A DNA stretch of 64,000 nucleotides from Clytia hemisphaerica (lineage: Eukaryota; Cnidaria; Hydrozoa; Leptothecata; Clytiidae), in assembly GCA_902728285.1 (NCBI GenBank), contig CACVBU010000463.1:248001-312000 (forward strand), read 5' to 3'. Below the pieces are notes generated by a model. That model was not told the DNA's origin, did not search any database, and saw only the letters and a program-made list of their open reading frames with translations. This document shows positions 1 to 11,412 of the stretch, one piece after another. Position numbers and translations under genes: made by a program. Position 1 is the stretch's first letter. Each line of letters opens with the position of its first letter.

Positions 1-637
1 TTTATACATGATTATACATTATATCTGATTCTGATGTTTCAAATTGAATTAAAAGCTTTAAATCCTACAAAACACTAAAACTTAGATTTTGAGATTTACA
101 AGGCAAATCAATACAGCGTTCTCCCTTCAGGAACACAATACCGAAATTTTGATCGTGCCGTTGTGCCGAAGCTATTATCCCCTGGTGTAGGGTGGTGTAA
201 ACCCTGTCCCCTACTTGTTGGAAGGGTAGGCAAATGAAAACTCCAGAATTAAGCTTGGCAGATCATGGGCCAACAATGATGGTTTATGTCCAGAGACACA
301 ATTCTAAATCATTCAAATTTAGAATACCGTATGTATATGTCTTTGAAGATTATATTTCACTCTGAGAAATAGCAGAAAGAATATGTGCAGGATGATTGAG
401 AAAAACCTTGCTTAGCAGTCAAGAACACCATAGGCTGTTTAGCTTATCATAGGGTAATTAGACTATTTTATATAGTCTAATTAGCCGAAAATCGACAAAA
501 ATATCAATTGCTGACGGAATATTGATAGTTGCGTTTTCTTTAAAAAATATCTGGTTTCCTATTGTCCGAGGAATGTTCATGCTAAATTTTGACTTTGTGT
601 CAGTTCAATTTGCCTAGCCAGGATGCAGCATGCGGTG

Positions 638-692
638 CTGATGAGTCCTAATAAGGACGAAATCTCGGACGAAATGCATATGATACCCTGCC
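638..692 (+). ncRNA. Hammerhead-ribozyme-like core, probably degenerate
   Basis: The conserved core CTGATGA (638-644) is followed by a perfect 5-bp stem II (GTCCT 645-649 with AGGAC 654-658, loop of four) and then GAAA (659-662), the order found in type I hammerheads of animal repeats. The string GGACGAAAT is present twice (655-663 and 667-675), so a second stem II plus GAAA pairing is possible. I could not build a convincing stem I, and stem III is at best 3 bp (ATC 662-664 with GAT 682-684, putting cleavage after A685) or a palindromic ATGCAT (674-679) that could pair between two molecules. It lies just downstream of the kinase gene at 884-4866, on the opposite strand. It may be a decayed ribozyme or a chance match to the core. 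Confidence 0.45.
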
Positions 693-883
693 ACCCAATC
701 TCCTGAAAGAAGAAAGTTAGACAGAAATTATTTGAATTTTTTCATATATATAAGTCACCACCAAATTAAAATCAAGACACGGTATTCTTGGGGGTTGTTT
801 GGTATTTAATTTTGATTCGAACTTAACACCATGATTTTCTATTTATACTATTTACAAAACTGACAAAAATGTTTTTGATTGAT

Positions 884-3800
884 TCATTCCCAGAATTCTT
901 GGGGCTGGAAATGGTGTCCATTAGGAAATCGTGATGAGTTGTTAGCAACGCATCTGATTTTCTCGATGTCTTGCGCAAGTTTGGTATTTTCGTTCTTTAA
1001 CTCAACTAGCATTTGGTTTTTGTCTTTGATGACATTCTTGATGTTGTAAATTTTGTTGATCAAATTGTCAATCAGCATGAGTTTTTCATCTGTGTTGTTG
1101 TTGATTGGAACCTACAGAAAATTAATAAAAATATTTACCATCATTACGAAGTCTAGTCATTAAGCGATCTGGTTTATTGAAAACAAAAGCCGTATATCCT
1201 GATTTAGATGTTTTATCAAAAATTTGAAAAATCAAACAGGAACGAATTCTAACTAGGATATATGTATGATGATAAACGTTCGAATTGAAAATGTCAAGCA
1301 TTAAAAAACATTAAAAAACGAGATATTTCATTCTTGTTAGCCTCGTTCTTTTCAACTTCACTTGCAAAATTGCAATCACTGGTCCAGCGAGACAGGGGCG
1401 TTTTTTCTTAAGTATGCTACTGTGAAGACTGTGTAGTGGTTATTGAATAAAACTATTATTGAAGATAATAATTACCGTGTTTGGTTTCAAGATAGATTTT
1501 CCGTTGTGTTGGAGGATTTGATTCTAAAATCAAGCCGAAAAAATTCTATCATTAAATTCATCCAGCCAGAAGCCTAAGGAAGCCAGCAATTATTTTTTTA
1601 GCTTCATCTCCTCTTAACTTTACTTTCTAAGCAAACTTTCACAAGCCAAATACACCCCTTTCTTACACACCCGGTGGGATTTTATCATAGCCAGTGTGAG
1701 TAAAAATAACGGAAAAAAAAAACTTGATGGGGATTGATATTCCCATCTTTTTTAACGACAAGTGTTCATGGGCAACATTAAGCTTCAATGAAATTAAATT
1801 CTGAATTTACCTTTTGAGCAATGCCGAGTTGCTGTTTCAAAATCTTGTTTTTGTTGTTGGCTTGGACTAACGCTTCGTCAAGTTGTTTTTTGTTTGCGTT
1901 TAGACCGTCAAGCTTTTCAACAAGTTTGTTAATCATTTGAAGTTTTTCGTTCTCTTGACTTTCTTTGTTAACCTCTTTGTCTTGAGATGCAAACCAAGGG
2001 TGGTTGGCAATTTCGTTGATTGATGGACGATGTTGTGGTTCATATTTCAACATAGAAAGCAAGAGGTCTCGGCATTCTAAATTGAAGAATACGAAATTGT
2101 TTTTTTAAACAAAACAAAATAGTTATTGAAAGGTTAGGGTTTTCGGGAATGTTGAAGGAAATGGCACCTGATTATTATACATAACAATTATTAGAATTCA
2201 ACTAAAAAAAAGTAAAGAAGTAATTTTTACCTGCAGAGAAAGAAGAATCTTTAAACCAAGTTTTATGTGGATATTTTCCAGTCAATAGTCTGTACAAGAT
2301 GACTCCACTAAAAGTAAAAGGAAGTCATTAGATAATACCGGCCTTGCATCCAAAATACATCCTGAAGATGGGAAAAATATGACCCTATCATATAAAATTC
2401 TAAAAGTAAAAGTAAAAGGAAATCATTAGATGATACAGAGTGAAGATTGGACCCACCGACAATTTTGATACTTTTTTCAAAAACACCCTAAATATCGTTG
2501 AAAACACCATAATTAGCTAAACTGAACTTTTTGATATTCTATAAAAGTATGAATGGGGGGCTCTGAACTAAATGTTCCTTTTCACCATTTCGCCTTAGTG
2601 TCTTCAAGTTGAACGTTCTTTAGTTTAATAGTTAAAATTCAAAGGTTTTGAGAAGTCGTGAAAATAATTGAGAAGAAAAATCGACTTACAGACTGTAAAT
2701 ATCAGCTTTAAAGCCACAATACGGATCGTAACTTAAAAGCTGATAGCCATGGTCAACTTCTGGGGCTGTGTAACCTGGTGTACCACAATATTCATCGCAT
2801 AGCTGTCCTGGTTTGGAAGGGATAAATCCAAGACCGAAATCTGAAATTGAAGGGAAATTGGGTTTTGAATACAAAACAGATTCATCGAAATAAAAATATC
2901 AAGTATATGAATGAATGAAACAGAAAACTCAAATACAGACATATATAAAGACACTTAAATCTTCTTTTAGTGGACAGTTCTGTTACAGATGGATACACCA
3001 GCAAACCCTGCTTTGGGCATGCTACAAACATTTATACTTTTGGTAACAAATCTTGTTGTAAAACTTACCAGCAATCTTGACAGTACCGTTTTGATCGATT
3101 AAAACATTTTGCAGTTTCAGATCGCTGAAAAAACAAAAGTAACGAAAAATCGCTATAAGTAAAAAGAAGGCACCACTTTATCTATTGGTTGCTTGAAACT
3201 TTGTTGGGCTAAAAAGATTAAGATGCTACCGGGAACCGTGTAGGCTGCGGGCATCCACTAACAGATTCATGCTCCCTATATATACGATACTACCTGTGGT
3301 TTTTTAGAGGGTTTATATAACTAGATTTGTGGGTTTCCAACAAATTTTCATCTAACCTTTTCTGAAATGTCCAAAGTTCGTGATTTCAAGGACCTAAGAG
3401 AGGTTGGGCAGATTTTGCAACCTTATCACTTGCAAATATCTGGTACTCTCATAAAGTATCCTAAGAAGTCTTCCATCAAGAACCAAAACGTTTAATACGT
3501 GTAAATGGTTAAAACAAAAAGATCTTACCGATGAGCAATGTTTTTTTGGTGGCATTGCTGCACACCAAGAACAATCTCTTTAAAAAATTTCATCGTGTCA
3601 ATATTTTTGTTTTTGAACACGAAATGTGCCAGGTCTCCAACGCTGCAAAACTCCATAACAAAATATACGTGTTCTTTTCCTTGGAAGAACTTGAGGAGTT
3701 GAACCTGTAAAAAGATATTTTGACTTCCTTATAATTTTTCAAAGAAAGAAGAGTTTCGTAGTATATGATATGATAGAATTAATAGTTTTGGCATTGTAGA

Positions 3801-4866
3801 AGCATTTGTTTACGGTCATGATGCTACCTTTTTTTTCTGTATCTGGTGACGCGAAAAAGATGCTTTATGTTCTAAAGACTTTCTTAAGACTCACTCATAT
3901 TATATACGAAGCCATTTGAAGTGAGGGACAAATATTTTCAGAAAAAAATTGTCACTCATATGTTTATGATTTTAAAAAATTGGTCTCCAAAATGAATAAA
4001 CAACCCTGTCTCACAGCCCCGGTGGAACTTTTCCTGTACAGTGGGGATAACAATTTCTTACGAAATTCCAGTGGGAATAGAAATCATATTGTTTTCAGAT
4101 AAAATAATCTAGTGTGGATGGTTTTGGAGTACAATTTTTTGATTGAATTCCAATTTGGAATAAAATCAAAGTCAATTTTCCGCTGAAAATGTAGGATATC
4201 TTCCCCACCAGACACGTAACAGTGGAATGGGGCTGTGAAACAGGGGTGTGAGTGAGGAGGCTATGACCACCGACATAATTTTTCGATTTTTCAAAAAGGA
4301 TAAACGTGACCACGCAATTGTACTGAGTGAAACATTAATACTCAAAAGATGAAATACTTACAACGTTGGAGGAACCTGAAAGACTGATCATGCAATTCAG
4401 TTCGGTTTTGATTGTAACCATTCCGATAGACTTCGGCATGATCTTAATGGCGACCTGCAATTGAAAAAGAGAAAAGTATTATATTTTCAGCTATTTTGAT
4501 TTGGTACTGTTATTCCTGGGTCAGTCTGAACCAGCAATTTAAGGTAAAGAGTGTGATTTCCTTTTTGTAGAATAATTATCTATTTCAATAGACAGAGAAC
4601 CTCTAAAAAATAAACATTATTGTATCTTTAAATTTCTGAAAATTAATTCAAAAATTGGAATCACCAAACATTCAGGAATAAGCCGCAGGACAACTTACTT
4701 GGTCGCTGTGTCCTAAGGATCGGAGCCTTTTGGCAAGAGGATCGTTCGGGAGATCAAATTTAGCGTACTTTGCTTGTTTAACCATTCCAAAGCCTCCCTC
4801 GCCTAGGCTCCGTCCTAGAACAAATCCATTCAATAGACAATCTTCTACTATAGTAAGAATTACCAT
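884..4866 (-). CDS. Serine/threonine protein kinase with C-terminal coiled coil (copy A)
   Basis: Nine exons: 4699-4866, 4362-4454, 3529-3704, 3069-3124, 2690-2840, 2231-2307, 1811-2076, 1476-1523, 884-1111. All have GT-AG borders and join in frame to about 420 residues. Exon 1 carries the glycine-rich loop (GEGGFG), exon 2 the VAIK lysine, exons 3-4 the catalytic loop HRDLKLQN (split inside the Arg codon), exon 5 DFG and GTPGYTAPE, and exons 6-7 the C-lobe ending in HPWF. All residues needed for catalysis are present. A charged, Leu/Asn/Lys-rich coiled coil follows in exons 7-9. The kinase domain looks CAMK/AMPK-like; I do not recognise the subfamily. An unusual insert of about 20 residues lies between beta strands 2 and 3. 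Exon 9 is two codons shorter than in copies D and F, and DRGYQ reads DHGYQ here. A type-2 first exon lies upstream. Confidence 0.9.
1653..1760. repeat. Truncated MITE of the CACCCC(C)TTCTCACAG family
   Basis: The sequence starts like the elements at 14321-14601 and 40130-40439 (CACCCC..., an ACCCGGT-type box, then a TGGGGATT.ATATTCCCAT motif) but lacks the right half. It lies in the intron between kinase exons 7 and 8. Confidence 0.5.
4001..4250. repeat. MITE-like element with terminal inverted repeats
   Basis: The left end (CAACCCTGTCTCACAGCCCC) and right end (GGGGCTGTGAAACAGGGGTG) are inverted copies. No coding sequence is inside. It sits in intron 2 of kinase copy A and is related to the elements at 8639, 14321 and 40130. 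Confidence 0.65.
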
Positions 4867-5030
4867 AATGAAGATTCAAGTGTTTCAAAATATGAAATTT
4901 TTACAATTATATTCAACTATCTTCTCAAAAATGAGCAGATACAAATCCTTCAAGTCTAAGCTAGAAGGCGGGTTCGAAGAATGAAAAGAAAGTTTTTTGA
5001 AATAGATTATCTACAATCAATTTTTTTATT

Positions 5031-5063
5031 TGACGTCAAATAATATATTTTCAGGTGACGTCA
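5031..5063 (-). promoter_or_regulatory. Paired TGACGTCA boxes upstream of kinase copy A
   Basis: Two perfect TGACGTCA palindromes (5031-5038 and 5056-5063), 25 bp apart start to start, lie 165 bp upstream of the kinase ATG at 4866. TGACGTCA is the classical CRE/ATF site for bZIP factors. The same pair precedes the other kinase first exons. Confidence 0.65.
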
Positions 5064-5812
5064 ATTTTTAGTAATTAAGTATAATGTGGTTAGTAAAAAA
5101 GGAACTCTTTAATTTTTATAAGAAATTCTAGGAAATATTTTTCTTAATTTGCTATTTTTTGATTCGCTGAGAAAAAAAAACCAGACTTTTTGATTTTCGT
5201 TGTTTCATTAATCCTTAGAGAGTACCGACCCTTAAGTGAAACACAAAGCACTATTTTCGTCTAATTACCCTCAACTCCCCAACAATAAATACCATCCATC
5301 CCTGTCTCAATATTCTAGCTTCATGGTTTCACAACGAAACCTGTATCTTACCGTATTCTATTTCAACCAGTATTTTAGGTATTCACATTTTGACCTTTTT
5401 TGGGTAGGTCAAATGTCAAATTGAGATTAATCTAATCATATTTTCACATTACAAAGGACATTATCTGCATTAGTGCCGTTAGTATCGCAGTGTAAAGATA
5501 TTATTCTGTGAGGACAAATATCGATTTTATTAGAAGTGCATTTGGCGAGAACAAAGGCAACCATGGCAATCATCCAGAATCTTGGATCTTGGAAATGTAG
5601 AAAAAAGTGATCTCAACACATAACATACACATTTTTCGGCTAGACTTTACATTTTTCTTACATCCTGTGAACCCAGTGGAATTCACTCCACACTGGCCAC
5701 CCTAGTGAAAAATTCTTCACAAAATGGCCCATTTTGTCCAAATTCATCCCACTGGAATGCCGTAGTTAAAAAATAGCCTCATTGAAAATGATAAAGAATT
5801 CACACATACCCT

Positions 5813-5884
5813 AGGCTGCACGCATCCCCTAAAATAGTTTTTGATATATCAAAAGTAATCAGAGGGGATGCAGGCAGGCAGCCT
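5813..5884. repeat. Short fold-back repeat
   Basis: The left arm AGGCTGCACGCATCCCCT (5813-5830) and the right arm at 5863-5884 are near-perfect inverted copies around a loop of about 32 bp. A fragment of similar sequence is seen near 3240 in a kinase intron. Confidence 0.55.
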
Positions 5885-6195
5885 ACACATACCCCACTCA
5901 AAGCTCTGGTTTTAAAAATTTTCATCGAAAATCACTCATCCAATTTAAAAAAGATCTAAATTTTTCCTTTGAGAGTTATTTGTCTATTATGCGTCGTTAT
6001 GACGTTTAAAGTTGTGAAAAAGATGCAAATTACATGATCGGTATGATGAATGGAATGGAATGCTGATATTGGAAATTTTCATTATCAACCTGAAAAAACA
6101 CCTCGCAACCTCGTGCATCCGAGAGATTTTTATAACACAGTGAAGCCAAAACACAGAAAGTCTAGTGTATGTCAATTTTTTTTGTCAATTCCTCA

Positions 6196-6712
6196 GAAGC
6201 AGCCAGCGGAGAGATTTTTTAGAAATATGTGTTCTTATCTTCTAGGAGACCAAATGTTATGACCTTTCAATTTTTTATACAAATGATGTGTTCTTATTTC
6301 TAGGAAACCTTTATCGCACTATTTTTCTTCCTAAACTTATCACTACTTTATGGTTTGATGTGTTCTACAATCTAGGAAAAAAGTTTACCAAAATAAACTT
6401 TGTAAGATATTTGTTTTTCTCCATGAAAGATGTGTTCTGAAGATTTCTAGGGTTACTAGGCAACAAGATTACATCAATTTTCTCTTGATTACACCCCTGT
6501 TTCCTTAAAAGATGTGTTCTTAAGCTTTCTAGGGTTACCTAGACAACAAGAACACGTTAGATGACCTTGATTCTACCCCTGTCTCGTCCGAACACATCAC
6601 GATTTCTAGCTGATTGATTTACGAAGGTCCTATCAGAACAGATCCAAATTTCTAGTTAAAACATGCTCTCAGAACACATCAGAAAAAAAGGTCGCCTCGC
6701 CGGCTGCTTTCG
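6196..6712. mobile_element. Non-autonomous element with subterminal GATGTGTTCT repeats
   Basis: The ends are inverted copies (GAAGCAGCCAGCGG at left, CGCCGGCTGCTTTC at right), flanked by ATTCCTCA and ATTCCTTA, an 8-bp target duplication with one mismatch. Inside, a GATGTGTTCT...TTTCTAGG motif occurs about five times in direct orientation and then in reverse (GAACACATC). Arrays of short subterminal motifs are typical transposase-binding regions of hAT-like elements. No transposase is encoded. Confidence 0.6.
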
Positions 6713-7705
6713 ATTCCTTAAAACAGTGTGTAAGAAAAATATTCCAAATTGAAAAATTTCGTGTCACTGTAACTTACAGTGTAAGTATTTTGGTTGATTT
6801 TTCTCTTGTAATGATGTTTTTTTTCACACCATATTTTATAAATGTATTCCATTTGGTATTCTACCTTTATTTTCAAACTTTTGGCATTAGCGCTTCAAAA
6901 TAGAAGAATTATTAAGGACTTTTTTGTTACCGTGAAAAGCACAGGCCGATATCATATATTGACCTGTGCCGACCAACCGAGATTCTATTCAGCGTGCAAT
7001 CAACGCAGAGAAAAGTAACCATGATGACCATTCAAGATGTTGGATGAAGTTCAAAGTTGATATTTTTATTCCCGTCGTTTAAAACACAACTTAAAAATGT
7101 CATCAATGCTTTTTAAAAAGAGTCAGTGATAGAGAATCATAACAAGATCTGCCTATTATTTCCATTCCATTAAAGTGACATTTCCAAAACTAATAGTTTA
7201 GTACTGTTATACATCTGGGAATCATGTAAAAGATTTCTTTCGAAAGAAACTCATTTCAATTACATTTGGAGGTTATTGGGGAATTTGTAAATAGTAAACT
7301 GCATACTGATACAGTCTGATAGACATTAATATGGTAATATTTGCTCTTCATCTTTAATTCTTTCTACGCTGATTAGATTGACACATGCGCGATAAAATTT
7401 CTAGTATTGGTCCTCAGAGGTTGATACATTCTTTGAAAACTCAACCTCCGATACTCAGGGTACTTTTTTGTTTGAGATGAGATTATAAAACATTCTTAAA
7501 AATCAGAGACCTTCAAGCACCATGACAAAGCTAGATAGTCAATTGTTTTCTGAAAAAATTGATAAACAATGGTCACTATCCACCGAGTCTTTTATCCAGT
7601 GTCAACACCCACCGGGGCACAGAAATATTGGGTGTTTTCTTCATTAGAAGATTGAAGTAACGCGAGAGGATTGAAAATGACTATGTAACTACTGTTACAC
7701 ACTTG

Positions 7706-7760
7706 GGAGTCAAAGTATCGTTTTGATTAATTAATGTATTTTCCAATTTTTTGTACGATT
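7706..7760 (-). pseudogene. Relic of kinase exon 4
   Basis: The minus strand reads KLENTLINQNDTL, matching KLQNVLIDQNGTV of exon 4 in the intact copies. The HRD part and the splice site are not preserved. It lies downstream of the type-2 first exon at 8074-8238, which suggests that this first exon once headed a complete kinase gene. Confidence 0.5.
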
Positions 7761-8073
7761 TCCGTAACAGCTTCAAAGTGAGAGCTGAAAGTGAACCCCA
7801 AAAATTCTTAAAAGTTCACCTCACGGAAATTTTGACGATTCGGTGTCAAAATGCAGAAATTTTTTTTGCAAAATTTAGGTTTTCTGGACAAAAACTATTT
7901 TCAGTCTCCGACAATGTACTGTCAGTCATGTCTAAATTTTTGTTGAATTCCGCCATTCCGTACGAATATAAATATATATTCTACGGTTGTGATGTCGCAG
8001 CTGATTTTAACCGAACTTTCTTTAGATAGCTCTAAGAGTTTAAGAAGGAGAAGAAGAAGAAAAAATAACTTAC

Positions 8074-8238
8074 TTGGTCTCTGTGTCCCAAGGAACGGAG
8101 CCTTTTAGCAAGAGAGTCATTCGGGCAATCGAATCTAGCGTACGACGCCTGTTTCACTTGTCCGAAGCCTCCCTCACCAAGACTCCGTCCCAGAACAAAT
8201 CCATAATGTAAGCACTCTTGTGCTTTAATAGTCATCAT
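8074..8238 (-). CDS. Type-2 kinase first exon (copy B)
   Basis: A 55-codon exon begins MMTIKAQE and continues with a glycine-rich loop GEGGFGQVKQA, ending exactly at ...DQ before GTAAGT, the same codon and phase at which the 56-codon type-1 first exon ends. No second exon with VAIK lies between it and the type-1 exon at 4699-4866. It could splice to exon 2 at 4362-4454 as an alternative first exon, giving a kinase with a different N-terminus and P-loop flank, or it could be a relic of a lost gene copy. An independent paired-TGACGTCA promoter precedes it, which favours use. Confidence 0.6.
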
Positions 8239-8390
8239 GATACTTCAATATATCAATATAATTAACAAGTTTCAATAATACAATTCTCATAAAACAACGA
8301 GAATAATCCTTCGAGCGTCTATTCTCAAAGGTGGGTCGAAACGATGATTTTTTCTTGCAGAAACTTTTCTTTTTAATATTACTATTTTTT

Positions 8391-8425
8391 TGACGTCAAA
8401 TTATTTTTTTTAAATAGTGACGTCA
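8391..8425 (-). promoter_or_regulatory. Paired TGACGTCA boxes upstream of type-2 exon B
   Basis: Perfect boxes at 8391-8398 and 8418-8425 lie 153 bp upstream of the ATG at 8238, the same arrangement as at the full kinase genes. Confidence 0.65.
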
Positions 8426-8638
8426 ATTTTCCAAGTAGGGTGGAGTTTATGGCCACAGACACAGTGTCATAAAACTAAAAGCACGTTGGTCCTAAAGTAA
8501 AATCAAGGGTAAATCTTTTTTACAATAATTTTTTAAACCCTTTGGTTTCTTAACTTTTTGAGTTACAATGATCTTAAAGTACTTTTTTTTCTTTCTGACC
8601 AAAAAAGAAAGACACATTGAGATTAATTTTCATTGAAA

Positions 8639-8920
8639 CACCCCTGTCTCAGTAACCCATTGGGTCTTAAAAGTTCACCGGGGTGACTTTGAAATGAGAA
8701 ATATCCACCGGGGTAGAGATTTCAGTCGCTGGGTCAAGAAAATCGGTAATTTTAATACCGGGCAAAGTCAAAAGTCAGGATTTTTCCCTGGGTTTGTGCT
8801 ATTTAGCATTTTAGAAAAATCAGATTTCGTCGGGGTTTTTGATAAAGTTCTCGTTTTTTACCCGGGTTACACCGGGTTATCGACCGGGGCGAATCTGACC
8901 GGGCCACTGATACAGGGGTG
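8639..8920. repeat. MITE-like element with CACCCCTGT termini
   Basis: The left end CACCCCTGTCTCAGTAACCC and the right end (CCACTGATACAGGGGTG) are inverted. The internal sequence is rich in CCGGG/ACCGGG boxes. A 96-codon open frame across it has no recognisable domain and is treated as chance. Confidence 0.55.
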
Positions 8921-9908
8921 TATTGAATTTCATTCTTCTCAGTCCTTTAGTCCCAGGCTTCCTTGCTTTATACGATTATACTGAGGAAGTTCGAAAATAT
9001 CGAGTGGACTATGAATGGAATGATATTTTCCACTGGGTCAGTTTATCCATTCAATTGCTTTAGATATATAAGTTTTCATGAATTCATCTAGTGGACTAAC
9101 TTTCGCGAATCAACCTCTTTTCCACCCAATTTCTTTAATCAAAATGCGGTTGGGTTATTTTCACATAGGTCCATTTTCAAACTGAAGACAAAATGTGTAA
9201 GAAAACTTCATTAACTCGCCAATTAGTAGTTCTATGTTTTCATATTTTGAGCCTCATTGAAAGGGGTGTTACCAAAAGCCCAAGTCACCCACGCAAAACT
9301 AATTTGGTTAGCATGATGCGAAAGATTGTTTTTTTGTTTTCATAAAATTTTATTTATTTTTATAAGCTCGGTTCTTACGTCATTGTGGGCAAGTCATGCT
9401 TTCACATGCGCTAGAAAGATAACATATTTTCGAAATTTGATACACATGAAAATGCAAGATTACACCACGTAAAAAAGGGTATCAAAATACTTTTCACTGT
9501 CATTTTTCTTTTTTAACTAATTTTTTCTTTCTTTTTTCAGACAAAAAGTAGCATCTAGAGGGGAACATATTTTTAAATAGTTCTAATAAAAGAAGGTTTA
9601 AAATAAATTAATGATAAAGGATTTAAAAAGAGCTTGCATATTAAAAAATTCAAAAAAAAATAATTGTCAAGAGAAAAAAATACCTAAAATATTACCTATA
9701 AAACTTTTCTTTTTTAACTTTACGTTTTTGAATACTTTAAAATATATAATTTTAGTTTTACGATTTTTACGATAAAAAATAATAAAGAATGTTGAACCTA
9801 AACATGTAAGTCTAGGCTCAGTAAACATCAAAGAATCGTAAACTTTAAGATTTAATTAGGATAAAAAATTTTCTTTTTTCTTTCTTCGTTTTTCTTCATC
9901 TTCTTCTT

Positions 9909-11412
9909 CTAAAAGGGCGAAACCATATTATTATTGGCGTTGGCATCTAAGGGAAAGTTTTGCTGTTGAAAGTTCATATTTTCAATATTATTTTGATAAT
10001 CTTGCATATTAATTTGTTGCTGAACGTTTTGTTGGTAAAATTGTTGTGGGTTGCCATTATGATAAGGTTCCTGGTAATTATGTGGCTCATTGAAGCTTTG
10101 GTAACTCTGAGGAGACGAAACTTGGTCGACATTCTGCTGAAGATCGCAAGCCAGCCATCGAATAGCATTAGCTTCATAATCTTGTTCAGTCATTGGAGAA
10201 GACTGCTTGCTCTGTGGAAAAGCATTTTGCAGATTCTCAAAAACGAACATAGGGCGTTGGTGATCGACTGCAGCTGGGCTAATAGTGGGTGTGGGCGGGA
10301 AGCTCTGTGGTAAAGGGTGTTCAGTGTAATCAATATATTCGTTGTTGTTGGTTGGATATTCTTGATGTGAACCTGATGTCAGAATTGGTGTATTTGGAGC
10401 TGATAGGTTACCTTCGTATGATGGTAATTGATATGAAGTGTTGGGTGGATTCTGATGGTTTATTGGTGTAGTTAATGGCTGAGGAATGGGCGGTAGATTC
10501 ATATCGTTGGATGATGAAGCCGATCTCATTGCATTGTTAGAAGGTGAATGTGTTTCGCTCCTGGTGTTTGTTGGTGATGATAGCTCAGTATTGCTTTCTG
10601 ATTGATGAGATTCTTCACCAGGCTTTTTCGGTTGATTTTTTCTACGCGGTTGATATTTATAATCAGGATAAATTTCAGTGTGAAGCTGTCTAATCCTCTC
10701 TGCTTCCTCGATGTAAGGCTGTTTTTCTGACGGTGAAAGTGTTTTCCATCTTTTACCTGGAGTCGGAGAAAAATAACAATAGAGTTTTAATGAGGTGTGT
10801 TATTGACCAAATTATATTTCTTGTTAGAATTTCCAAAATGAAAAAGTCGCACTCTTGCAAAACTTAATTTTAAACACAAACAAAATGGCGGTCAAAATAT
10901 TTCCTGTTAAAGAATAAAAACTTTTTGTGGAATAGCTTTGGTGAAATGAATCAACAACAAAAATAAAGTTGCCAATCAAAAAATAAAATTTGAAATTTGA
11001 GAACATAGACATTATACCAAGAAGGAGGAAAGAAAATTCATTATTACCACACTATTCTCGTGTACGATGAAAACTTTGATTAGTTTGAGGGAAGATGGTG
11101 AATATCTGGAAAAAACTTACCGAGAATTTTGCTTAAATCAGCATTGTGTAATTCAGGGTGTTCCTCAGCTACTCGCTTACGTTCAAGATGCGAGAAAACC
11201 ATAAAACAATTCAACGGACGACGTATACGATCTTTAGTCGGCATCAATCGCGATCGGTGTACCGTCCCATGATAAAACATCTTTGAAGTTTGTCTTTTAA
11301 CGTATTTGAAATGACCATTTGGTGAAAGACTGTATGCTTTATTAAACTCAGTTTGCATGTTTGGTTTTTGTAAGAGTTCTTTTAAAGTTTGTGTTTGATG
11401 CTTTGAAGCCAT
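9909..11412 (-). CDS. SOX-family HMG-box transcription factor
   Basis: Two exons, 11121-11412 and 9909-10756, encode 379 residues. The HMG box (about residues 62-137) runs from [12 protein letters not shown] through [11 protein letters not shown] and [10 protein letters not shown] to [19 protein letters not shown] and the PDYKYQPRR tail are SOX signatures, closest by eye to groups F and E. The intron falls in the Gly codon of SKILG (phase 1), inside the HMG box. The C-terminal 240 residues are rich in Gln, Asn, Pro and Ser, as expected of a transactivation region. Oddities: the usual NAFMVW core reads NCFMVF (Ala to Cys, Trp to Phe). The ATG at 11412 is the first in frame and gives about 61 residues before the box. 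It should act in the nucleus as a sequence-specific DNA-bending factor. Confidence 0.9.

Larger units (their letters stand above)
5064..8073. other. Kinase A/B spacer, no intact gene
   Basis: No exon with supporting protein similarity was found apart from the kinase relic near 7.7 kb. The stretch holds a short fold-back (5813-5884), an inverted-repeat element (6196-6712) and AT-rich sequence. Open frames of 60-92 codons here show no recognisable motif. Confidence 0.6.

Noticed and set aside
4730-4984. 84-codon open frame antisense to the type-1 kinase exon, also at 47960-48214 and 55608-55862
   Set aside because: It is the reverse strand of a conserved coding exon and promoter; the conservation is explained by the kinase.
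9960-10313. 117-codon plus-strand open frame
   Set aside because: Antisense shadow of the Gln/Asn-rich C-terminus of the SOX gene.
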